Shown: positions 39,606 to 48,270 of the stretch, one piece after another
Layout of the letters: the number at the start of each line of letters is the position of its first letter
How positions within the stretch are numbered: the stretch's first letter is position 1
Program-made: the position numbers and the translations under genes
The notes under the pieces: model-generated
The model's input: the letters and a program-made list of their open reading frames with translations, nothing else
Told to the model about the DNA's origin: nothing
Database searches by the model: none
Origin: Gracilariopsis chorda
Taxonomy: Eukaryota; Rhodophyta; Florideophyceae; Gracilariales; Gracilariaceae
Assembly: GCA_003194525.1 (NCBI GenBank)
Contig: NBIV01000261.1
Location: 1 to 64,000 of the forward strand
Length of the DNA: 64,000 nt
Reading direction: 5' to 3'

Positions 39606-41416
39606 CGCAGTTAAGTGTTTGGGTTTTGGAGGCGCTTGTTTGAGAATGGTTGTTACGCTGCGACTTTTGCGGGTGGGATCTACTATATATTTGTTGCGAG
39701 CGGTATGGGTTAGCGGTAACCCTTAGCTGTTACCAGTTTAACGTGACGAGTTTGGGAGGCAGACTTGGGCATTAACATCCTCGTTGTTCAGATTAGAAGG
39801 ATGCCGAAAGTTTGCAGTGCACATTTGGTGCACCAACACAAATCCGGGCGTTCCGTATTTAAATTGCGAGGGCACTGTGTGGGATTGCTACCTTTTTGCA
39901 CCCTTCATAGCATGCCGGATGTTGTCAATCAGATGAAAGCCTCAACAACGGCTGCGCTTGATTGTATGTTCTGTGGCCGTTTCTACGCGCTGGATGTGAA
40001 GTTGCATTGCTGAGCGAACTGCACATAATGCGCAAGCCAACATACAAGGTTAATATTAGTATTTTGTTGTCTGTCTCTACTAGATAGATGGTGAGGTTGC
40101 AGTTTGAAATCAAGCAAAGCAGGGTACATGTTGCGTGGCATGCTCGGAGTAGAAGAAGAAGACGACGGGCCGGTAAATGGGCGACAATGTCAATCGTCGT
40201 CCAAATAAACTATGATTTGACGGAACGACCAAGCGGAGGACGCTTTGCACTGCGAAACGATGGCAGTAGCGATTATAACGGGGCACTTGCGAACTACATG
40301 TGACTACGCTATGGTTATATTGTAGTTGTTCGCTCCTCGACGCTTTCGAATCAGTAGTGTCTAGTACACTTGAGTGTGTTAGTGAGGCGCGTTGCCAATT
40401 GCGAATTGGTTGACCTTGACAAACCGTTTGTGAAGGAAGGCGCACGTTTGTTCAGGCCATACGGTCGCATGCTGTGCGGCCGTAAGTGGGTGTAGTTGCT
40501 GTGTGGCCTTACGGTTGGCAATGCCAACCGTAAGGCCACACAGCAACTACTGCCAACTTGGAAATGCGTCGAAGAAGGCATGATATATGGCGCATAGCAA
40601 ACTGGAAATGTGCAACGACGACAGAAAAATGCAAAGCTGAACGGATACAAGTTTGTGTACGTGTTGGAGCATGATGAAGGGTGCAGTGTGCAGGTTGGTT
40701 TGTGGTTGCGTGGCAGAAAAGAAATGGTTGGATAGAAGGGGCAGAACGGTGAGGAGAGGTGAGGTGGAGAGGGTGAAGCACATGGAAGTAGGGCCAAGGT
40801 AACGGTCGGGCATTTCGTGCACACATGATGCACAGTTGGAAAAGGTAGAGCTTGTTGTCGAAGAGTTGTACGTAATGTGCTGTTTATCGGTACCGTTGGT
40901 AAAGGATTGGATTGTACAGACACGGTATCGCGGAACAAAAGCAGATGAAGACGGACGTGTTCTGAATGGGGAGTTGGGTGACAAGGAGAAACGGGGCGTG
41001 GCGAATTACAATGACGGGGAATGTGGGTGTTTTTGAATGGTGAGATGAGATGGGACTTGGAGTTGTGAGAGAGGTGCGTTTTGTGTTGGGGCATGCATGT
41101 ATGGCGGTGGTTTGGACTTGCAAACTGTGGAGAGTGCTTTCGCGGGTGGGAGGTGAACGAATGAATGATGAGTTGAACGTGCAGTGTGGATGCTGCGGTG
41201 CAACGTGTGCGGCGCCGTGTGGAAGGCGACACGACGCATGGCGCCCGCTACACGACTACACGACTACACGACACTGCTGCACAGGGTGCGGGGCAGGCGC
41301 TGCCTGTTTGTTGCTCTGCTGTGCGCCGGCACATGCAAGTGTGTACATAAGTTGACCATAGTTTCTTGCCGCTTCTTCGCGCTTGCGCTTTCCCCCGCCA
41401 CTCTACGCCAGCAAGC
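39606..41416. other. 1.8-kb intergenic region with large palindrome
   Basis: No gene is supported between YidD and thioredoxin. Frames on the minus strand (largest 40,351-41,232) are Thr/Ser/His/Pro-rich translations of C/T-rich DNA, without any domain. The region holds a perfect 29-bp inverted repeat (40,492-40,550), a GGGTTAgcgGTAACCC palindrome near 39,708, and a short ACACGACT tandem near 41,250. Confidence 0.55.
40492..40550. repeat. Perfect 29-bp palindrome with 1-bp spacer
   Basis: The left arm (40,492-40,520) starts GTAGTTGCTGTGTGG and ends GGTTGGCA. After a single A the right arm (40,522-40,550) is its exact reverse complement. A diverged relative of the arm (GGCCATACGG...GCGGCCGTAAG) lies just upstream at 40,455-40,486. 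It could form a cruciform in DNA or a long hairpin in RNA. Confidence 0.92.
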
Positions 41417-41874
41417 ATGGTGAGCGAAATCCAAAGTGGGGAGCATTTCTCACGCGCCATATCGTCGAAGCCCGTCGTCGTGGTCGACTTCTTCGCCACA
41501 TGGTAAGCGAGGCGTTCTGCAACCTGCGGCGGCCGAAGCGCGTACATCAAGCTGACGCCCTTTTCTTTTCTGTCCGCCATGCGCGCAGGTGCGGCCCGTG
41601 CAAGAAGATGGAGCCCGTGCTGCGCGACTGGGAGGAAGGCATGGCTGAAAACGGCGAGGATTGGATGGTACGCTTCGTCAAGGTCAACGTGGATCATCAT
41701 TCGCGGATAGCGCAGTCATACCAGGTTACGGCCATGCCCACCTTCGTCGTCTTCCTCAACGGCGAGGCCAAGTACACCGTCCGCGGCGCGCGCAAACGCG
41801 AGCTTCGCGAGCGCATTGAAAGCGCCATGCAAGTAGCCTCCGATGAGCGTAACGCGCGGAGCAGGAAAAACTAG
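41417..41874 (+). CDS. TRX: Thioredoxin (one intron)
   Basis: Thioredoxin is a small disulfide reductase. The 123-aa product is built from exon 1 (41,417-41,502) and exon 2 (41,589-41,874). The 86-bp intron has GTAAGC and GCAG borders and splits the Trp codon of the active site. The active site WCGPC is at 29-33 and the cis-proline loop AMPT at 77-80. DFFATW and KVNVD are family-typical. No N-terminal extension is present, so it is probably cytosolic (h-type like). A basic C-terminal tail (RNARSRKN) is unusual but short. Confidence 0.93.
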
Positions 41875-42212
41875 CGTCCGCACGCCGGGAACAGCAACGT
41901 TGACCAAAAACGAAAAAAAGAAAAAGCATCAAATACAGTAAACAAATGTGCATGCGTACGCGCGCTCCCCACAACACTCGCGCTGACCCGTCCACCTGAC
42001 ACACACCCCACACACACACACACAACACGCACAAAAGTCGCAAACCTTCACCATCACCAACTCCCCCCTCACCACACTCCCACAACTCAACTCAACCTCC
42101 CTTATCCACTCCACTTTCTTCCCCAGTCCCTCAAAGCCACTTCCCTTTCCTCAACCACCCCCCCCCCCCCCCCCCCCCCAAAAAAAAACAACCCCACTTT
42201 CGCGTCGGCGCC
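41875..42212. other. Intergenic region with CA repeat and poly-C/poly-A tract
   Basis: This stretch holds a CACACA run at 42,001-42,024 and C/T-rich DNA. A run of about 20 Cs followed by about 10 As (42,159-42,189) ends close before the next start codon. It contains the 3' end of thioredoxin and the promoter of the next gene. Confidence 0.6.
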
Positions 42213-44266
42213 ATGGCCGCCGCCGCACGGCCGCCCATCCAGCCCGACTTCCTCGTCATCCTGGACATCGAGACCACCTGCGATGACTTAAACGACCCGC
42301 GTCATCCAGAAATCGTCGAGTTTCCCTGGCTAGTCTATCACATACCCTCCCGCTCAGTCCTAGACACCAAACAAATCTTCATCGCCCCTCGCTGGAACGC
42401 AAATCCAAATCCCCCCCCGGACGCCGTGCGAGGTTTGGGAACCGACGTAGCATTCGCCCCTTCTCTAGCTGAGGCCCTTCTTCAATTCGACACCTACATC
42501 TATCACAGTTTTATGCTCACCGCAAAGTCTTTCGTCCTCGTCACGGACGGCCATTGGGACATCACACACGTCCTCCTCACAGAAGCCGCCAGAAAAGCGG
42601 TTGCTCTCGCCCCGCACTTTCGAACTTACCTTGATCTACGCGCAGAGTTCTCGCGATGTTATCCCGTGGCACCCGCCCCGGCCGATCGAAAAACCATGTT
42701 CTCGTATCTCAACATCTCCACACAGCCGCGTGCCAGCGGCGTGGAGGAGTGTCTGGCGCTGTCCAACCTGGTCACGCGTCTGCTCACCGACGGCCACGTT
42801 TTCGATCAACCGCTGTTTATATCTGACTACGAGTGGACCACCTTACCCGCGCACATTCCGGCAGTCGCCACTCCAGTCGCCACCGCGGTCGCTGTCGGCG
42901 GCATTGTCCGTCTGCGCGGTCTGCCGTGGACATGTACCGAAGCGGACGTGGCAGACTTTCTGGCCGGCATCCCAGTCGTGCACAACGGCATTCACTTTGT
43001 GCGCAACGCGCAGGGAAAGGCCACTGGAGAGGCGTTTGTGCAGTTGGAAAGCGCTGACGCTGTAACACTAGCATTGGGTAGACATAAGCAAATGGTTGGA
43101 CGTCGATATATCGAGGTGTTTAAGAGTTCACCCGTGGACATGGCCAACCATCTGGGTCGTGCTGAGGCTCGTCGTCACATGCACGCTTCCAACAAACGTG
43201 AGTGCTCTTTCCTTTTTCTTGCTGTTTTGTGCGCGCCCTTGTTTTCGCCGCTTGTTGCTAACGCCAGTTGTGTTGTTCGTTCCGTGCGTGCGCACGCGTA
43301 GGCAAATCATCTTCGAGCTCGTTTGGGCAAAGGCGTTCGGGTCGACAGCCGAACGCGACGAGTTCTACTGGGGTGTCTTATGTAGTTAAAGTGAGCGGAT
43401 TGGCCCCGGGGACAAGGGCTGACGATTTGCTTGCGCTGTTGGACAATCTAGAAGTTGCTGGCAATGGGATTCATGTAGTACTAACAAAACAGGGCGAATG
43501 TAGCGGCGACGCATTTGTACAACTGATTTCGGAGACTTGGGCCAAGAAGGCAATTGCACGATCTGGGTATGCGCTCAACACGCGTGACGCTGCGGGGCGA
43601 GCGGTCAGGGTGAACGTGGACGTGCGCGCGAGCTCTGCGGCTGAAGCGCGTGCTGCGTTGAGCGGCGGTTTTGGTGATGGAGATAGTGGTAACGGTATTG
43701 CTGCGGGGAATGGGACGACTTTGGGGATGGGGTCCGGGTCGGGGTCTAGCTCAGACAAGTATTATGCGCATGTGCGTAATGTACGGGACGAGGGCGAGAT
43801 GGACGCGATGCGGGCGGTGTTTGAGCGCTTCGGGGTGGGAGAGGAGGACGTGGAGATGGAGGCGGGTAAAGGCGGGGCTCGTAGCGCGCGCGTGGGGTTC
43901 CGATCTCGGGAAGAGAGGGACGCGGCGGTACGGGCGTGCAAAGAACGGGCGCAGGGGCTGGTATTCGCGGAGGATGGCAAGCGGCGACGAGGCGGGGCGC
44001 GGTCGGAGAATGGCAGTGAGGCAAGTGGGCTGGTGGTTAAGATGCGCGGACTGCCGTATGCAGCGACCGAAGAGGATATTGTTCAGTTCTTCGGCGGGTT
44101 CCGACTGGCGGACGGCGGCGTTTGTAGGGGGCGTGACCGACATGGACGTGCTAGTGGCGAGGCTTGGGTGAGGTTCGTTGACGGCGATGAGGCGCGGCGC
44201 GCGGTGGAAATGCTCGACAAGGCGCATATGGGTACGAGATATATTGAGCTGAAACTTGACATGTAG
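42213..44266 (+). CDS. Exonuclease-fold and quasi-RRM protein (ESRP/Fusilli-like layout)
   Basis: Exon 1 is 42,213-43,197 and exon 2 is 43,302-44,266; the 104-bp intron has GTGAGT and GTAG borders. The 649-aa product starts with an ERI1-like DEDDh exonuclease fold: LDIETTCDD (17-25), EIVEFPWLVY and TDGHWDI (111-117). The last motif, normally PHCGLDDS in ERI1, reads PRASGVEEC here, so the third catalytic part looks degenerate. Three quasi-RRMs of hnRNP F/H type follow (LRGLPWTCTEADVADFL near 234, VSGLAPGTRADDLLALL, MRGLPYAATEEDIVQFF), with a poorer fourth RNA-binding-like part between. An exonuclease-like N-terminus with qRRMs is the layout of animal ESRP/Fusilli splicing regulators. A role in RNA binding or splicing is likely. 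Confidence 0.82.
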
Positions 44267-44465
44267 CTTTGTGTGGTTGCTAAAGTTTTGCTCCCCTTTC
44301 CTTTTTTTTTTGGATGGCTGCGTTGTCGCTCGTGAATGTTGTGCGGCTTGCGTGGTGGGTGCCCGTGGGACGTTGCTGGTTTAACGTGGTGTGGAATGGT
44401 TGGGTGCGCTGCTGCGGTTTCGATCTCCGAAGAGGAAGCTCAGGCTCGGAGGCAGAAGAAGTCAC

Positions 44466-45638
44466 ATGGCGTTTCTGCATGCGACGACTGCGGCGGCGGT
44501 GGGAGCGCGGCAATGGTTCGGCACGAGGCCGAGCACGTGTGACACGGGCAGAAGACGAAGGAGCGCACCAAGTACAACAAACGCGCGCGCGGCACCTCTG
44601 AGCAGTGACGAAGGCAGTAGCGACGACGTGATTGAAAGCGTTCTCCAACGAGTGGAGAACAGCATCAACAACATAGCGGACACTCTGTTAAAACCGCTGC
44701 AAGAGAACAACGGCGTGTTATCCCGGCAGTGGGAGAAGGTTCGATGCAACTACATCCTGCGTCCGCGCACGAAGGCGGCGAAGGGCGTGGTGCACTTTGT
44801 GGGCGGGGCGTTTCTCGGTAGCGCGCCGCATATCGTGTATCAAGACGTGCTGGAGACGATTTGCGAGGAGGGTGGGTACGTGATTGTGGCGACGGCATAC
44901 GACTTGAGTTTCGATTACGTCGGGTTGGTGGAGGGAATTTGCAGTAACTGGGAAGCTGTTGAGAGTGAGCTTGCCGCCGAGTATGGAGCGCTACCAGTAG
45001 TTGGACTGGGACATTCTGCGGGGTGCGTGTTTCTAGCGTTGGGGAACTGTCTGTTCGCCGACGCGCTGCCACGCACGAAGAACGTGTTCATGTCATTCAA
45101 CAATCGCAGAGCGGAAAGCGCGATCCCGCTATACGCGCAGGTGGTGCAGCCGCTGGCGGCGCTCTACGAGCGCGCCGAGCAGCAATGGTTGGGCCACCTG
45201 CTGAGCTCCGCGGAACAATGGAGCATGGAATGCGAGGAAAAGGTGCTGCAGAGCCGGCTGTCGCCGCGCGCGCTGCGGACAACGGTAGCGCCCACGGCGC
45301 GAGAACTAGGCGCGATAGGGCAGCAGGTAGCGCCATTGCTGCGGGAGACGGCATCGTCTCGGCGCGAGTTCTACCCGCCTCCAGAGGATGTGCGCGCGGC
45401 GATTTCGCAGCTGTACGCGGTACGCGAGACGGTACTGATCTCGTTCGAGAACGATACGCTGGACGATAGCGACGAGCTGGAGACGGCCATCGCGACGGCG
45501 CAACAACAAGTGCAGCGCGTGCGGGTGCGCGGCACGCACCTCACGCCGACGGGCGTTCGTTCGCCTCTGCCGTCGCCTCCGACGCGCGCGGCGTTGACCG
45601 CGCGACTGGCGCGCGCCATCACCCCCAACGGCTCGTAA
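44466..45638 (+). CDS. DUF1350 family protein, probably plastid-targeted
   Basis: The 390-aa product matches the DUF1350 family of plants, algae and cyanobacteria, an alpha/beta-hydrolase-fold group without an established reaction. Typical blocks are KGVVHFVGGAFLGSAPHIVYQDVLE (106-130), GYVIVATAYDLSFDY and GLGHSAGCVFL (180-190). The last resembles a nucleophile elbow with Ser184. The first ~45 residues are rich in Ala, Arg, Ser and Thr with few acids, like a plastid transit peptide. The first ATG in frame is 44,466; a longer frame upstream lacks ATG. A nine- to ten-A run follows the stop. The next ATG comes only 30 bp later. Confidence 0.85.
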   Translation: MAFLHATTAAAVGARQWFGTRPSTCDTGRRRRSAPSTTNARAAPLSSDEGSSDDVIESVLQRVENSINNIADTLLKPLQENNGVLSRQWEKVRCNYILRPRTKAAKGVVHFVGGAFLGSAPHIVYQDVLETICEEGGYVIVATAYDLSFDYVGLVEGICSNWEAVESELAAEYGALPVVGLGHSAGCVFLALGNCLFADALPRTKNVFMSFNNRRAESAIPLYAQVVQPLAALYERAEQQWLGHLLSSAEQWSMECEEKVLQSRLSPRALRTTVAPTARELGAIGQQVAPLLRETASSRREFYPPPEDVRAAISQLYAVRETVLISFENDTLDDSDELETAIATAQQQVQRVRVRGTHLTPTGVRSPLPSPPTRAALTARLARAITPNGS

Positions 45639-45667
45639 AAAAAAAATAGAGCCGTTACCGCGCCCCG

Positions 45668-47503
45668 ATGCTCGCCCACCCCTTCGTAAACGACGCCACT
45701 CTTCGCAAACCCGCCGTACATCTGCTGCCCCTAACTCTTCCATCATCCGCGACCTTCCCATTTCCTTTTCACTCCCACCCTCCGCCTCTCCACCACTTCC
45801 ACCAAAAACCCGTCCGAGCGCGCTCATGGCGCTTTTCCTTCATCCTCTCCGCCCGTCCCACATCCCCCCCGTCTTCTTCACCGCCCGCGCCTCCGCACGC
45901 ACCCCATCACAACGTTCCCACCGACTTCTTCCACCCCGAGCATGGCCGCCATGGCGCCCTCCTCCCCCCTCCAACCCGCCCTGCACGCACCTCCATTGCA
46001 AATCTTCTCCACCATCCCCTAGACCCCGAGCGAAATCTCATCCATCTCTCCCACCTCGCCTCCTCGCTCGCACCGTCCACTCCCCCAATGTCCCGAACGC
46101 GTTCCGTCCCCCACCACGCGCATCCCCACACCCGTCGTTCCGCAGCACCCCCTTCCGCCGCACCCTCCGACCTCCGTCTCACCACGCCCGCTTCCAAGCG
46201 CCTCAGTCGCACCCGGAGCGGGCTCACACCCACCGCTCGGCGCATGCTCGCCTCCGCCGCCGCCGCTGCCGCCGCCGCCGCCACCACAAGCGCCACCAAC
46301 GCAGACCACCCCACCGCCACCACCACCGCCACTCCAACGCCGCCATCACCCCTCGTGCTACGCCCCCTCTCCGCAAACCCGTGCCTCCGCGACGGCGTCG
46401 AGCTGGCCAGCCATGCGCTCACGGCGCTCAGCCGCGCCCATCGCGCTCATCGCGCCCATCGCGCCCCAAGCACGCCCGAGCCCGATCGCATGCTTCTGGA
46501 CGACCCCGTGCACGACGCAAGCTGCTCGAGCCACGACAACAACGCGGCGGGCGCTCTAGCCGGTCCGTCATCGTCCAACCCTGTGCACCATAGCAGCACC
46601 AACAACGCGTATCAGCTACAGGCCGCTGGCGGCTCCAACCAGCGGTCGCAGCGCTCTCCGCCGCCGCCCATGGTAGCGTCTACTGCGGTGCCCGTCCGCA
46701 CGCGCTCTCGCACCACTCCCGATGCAAAACGGGCGCAGAATCGAGAAAGCGCTAAGCGCTTCCGCATGGCGCAGAAGAAGCGTTGGGAACAGTTGCAGAA
46801 CACGGTGACTCGAAAGGACGCCGAAATCGCGCGTCTCAAGCGCATGCTGCAGGAAGTGACCAACACGCAAGAGCAAACGACGCGCCAAAGCGGCGGGCGT
46901 TTCAACTCGGTGGCCAACATTGGCGAGGCGCAGCGTGGTGCGGATTGCAGTCGTGGTGACGCGCTGTCTCGCGCGGAGCTTGAGCTGTTTGTGAAGTTGC
47001 TTTGGGCGCCGCCTCACCATTCGGGCCAGAGCGATTCGCAGCACAGCAGCAGCGTGAACGGTGCGGACGGCTCTTGTGGCGGGTCGCAGCAGCTGTTACC
47101 GCCGATGGCGGCCAATCTGGGCTGCCTTCACCGCGTGATTGTGGCAAAGGTGGACGGGTCCGTGCTGGGGATACGACACCAGAACGACCAGCGCGGACGC
47201 GCAATGGGCGCCGAGGTGGGGGGGTGTATCTGGGAGCACGTTGACTCGGCGGACAGTCTGCATCTGCGCTGCTCCATTGTGCACGCGTCCAAGCTGGCGG
47301 CGATGTTTGACGGGCACCTGAATGTGTTCTCGTATCGAAGAAGGAAGCATGTGACGTATGCGACTAACAACGATAGCGCGCTGGGGGGGGGGGACGGCGG
47401 GGGGCGTGTGGAGTACATCCGCATGAAGGGCTGCGTGTATCCGCTGCCGGATGATAGCGGCGCCATCACGCGCGTGCTGCTGGCCGAATTCATCGAACTG
47501 TGA
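45668..47503 (+). CDS. bZIP transcription factor
   Basis: A bZIP domain at about residues 350-397 has basic region AQNRESAKRFRMAQKKR and then a leucine-zipper helix (WEQLQNTV..AEIARLKRMLQEV). The N-x7-R contact is kept, but the residue before the Arg is Phe rather than Ser, which may change DNA-site preference. About 340 residues of low complexity precede it, with a run of about ten Ala near 197-206. The C-terminal part (about 490-611) looks folded (CLHRVIVAKVDGSVLGI, IWEHVDSADSLHLRCSIV) and I cannot name it. The ATG at 45,668 is only 30 bp after the previous stop in C/T-rich DNA, so the ATG at 46,088 (471 aa) is a good alternative. The gene end is triplicated downstream. Confidence 0.8.
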   Translation: MLAHPFVNDATLRKPAVHLLPLTLPSSATFPFPFHSHPPPLHHFHQKPVRARSWRFSFILSARPTSPPSSSPPAPPHAPHHNVPTDFFHPEHGRHGALLPPPTRPARTSIANLLHHPLDPERNLIHLSHLASSLAPSTPPMSRTRSVPHHAHPHTRRSAAPPSAAPSDLRLTTPASKRLSRTRSGLTPTARRMLASAAAAAAAAATTSATNADHPTATTTATPTPPSPLVLRPLSANPCLRDGVELASHALTALSRAHRAHRAHRAPSTPEPDRMLLDDPVHDASCSSHDNNAAGALAGPSSSNPVHHSSTNNAYQLQAAGGSNQRSQRSPPPPMVASTAVPVRTRSRTTPDAKRAQNRESAKRFRMAQKKRWEQLQNTVTRKDAEIARLKRMLQEVTNTQEQTTRQSGGRFNSVANIGEAQRGADCSRGDALSRAELELFVKLLWAPPHHSGQSDSQHSSSVNGADGSCGGSQQLLPPMAANLGCLHRVIVAKVDGSVLGIRHQNDQRGRAMGAEVGGCIWEHVDSADSLHLRCSIVHASKLAAMFDGHLNVFSYRRRKHVTYATNNDSALGGGDGGGRVEYIRMKGCVYPLPDDSGAITRVLLAEFIEL

Positions 47504-48243
47504 ATGATTTGGACTGTTACACTGTTACTCTTTTGGATTTGATCTTTTTTATTTTCTTAACAACCGTTCTATTCTTTTTCTTTTCAATAACTTTTGGTGT
47601 AAAACTTTGTATTCGAAATGCACGCCCGCTGCTGTGCCGCAATAGAGAACTCCGTCAGCCGCGCCCGCCTTCTTCTAATCCACCCCCTCTTCCCCCCCCC
47701 TCCCTCTCCCAATTGGAAGCCACCGGCCCCACGCACGTGCTGCTGGCCGAATTCATCAAACTGTGAATGATTTGGACTGTTACACTGTTACTCTTTTGGA
47801 TTTGATCTTTTTTATTTTCTTAACAACCGTTCTATTCTTTTTCTTTTCAATAACTTTTGGTGTAAAACTTTGTATTCGAAATGCACGCCCGCTGCTGTGC
47901 CGCAATAGAGAACTCCGTCAGCCGCGCCCGCCTTCTTCTAATCCACCCCCTCTTCCCCCCCTCCCTCTCCCAATTGGAAGCCACCGGCCCCACGCGCGTG
48001 CTGCTGGCCGAATTCATCGAACTGTGAATGACTTGGACTGTTACACTGTTACTCTTTTGGATTTGATCTTTTTTATTTTCTTAACAACCGTTCTATTCTT
48101 TTTCTTTTCAATAACTTTTGGTGTAAAACTTTGTATTCGAAATGCACGCCCGCTGCTGTGCCGCAATAGAAAACTCCGTCAGCCGCGCCCGCCTTCTTCT
48201 AATCCACCCCCTCACCCCCCCCCCCAATTCCAAGCCACCGGCC
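47471..48243 (+). repeat. Three tandem ~260-bp copies of the bZIP gene end and 3' flank
   Basis: Copy 1 (from about 47,471) is the real end of the bZIP gene, with VLLAEFIEL and TGA, plus its 3' flank. Copy 2 starts near 47,734 and copy 3 near 47,995, with periods of 263 and 261 bp. Each copy repeats the CGTGCTGCTGGCCGAATTCATC coding end, the stop codon, the T-rich GATCTTTTTTATTTTC block and the C-rich CACCCCCTCTTCC block. The copies are nearly identical, differing in a few bases and in C-run length. Copy 3 ends about 27 bp before the IWS1 start codon. Confidence 0.93.
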
Positions 48244-48270
48244 CTCCAGCGCCCTACTTCAACCGCCGCC

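Noticed and set aside
40351-41232. 293-codon minus-strand frame between YidD and thioredoxin
   Set aside because: Its translation is a Ser/Thr/His/Pro mix from C/T-rich DNA, it has no domain, and it contains the 29-bp palindrome. Other frames over the same DNA look alike.
45826-46593. 255-codon frame overlapping the bZIP gene
   Set aside because: It is Arg/Pro/His-rich and caused by C-rich DNA. The bZIP frame continues into a recognisable domain while this one does not.
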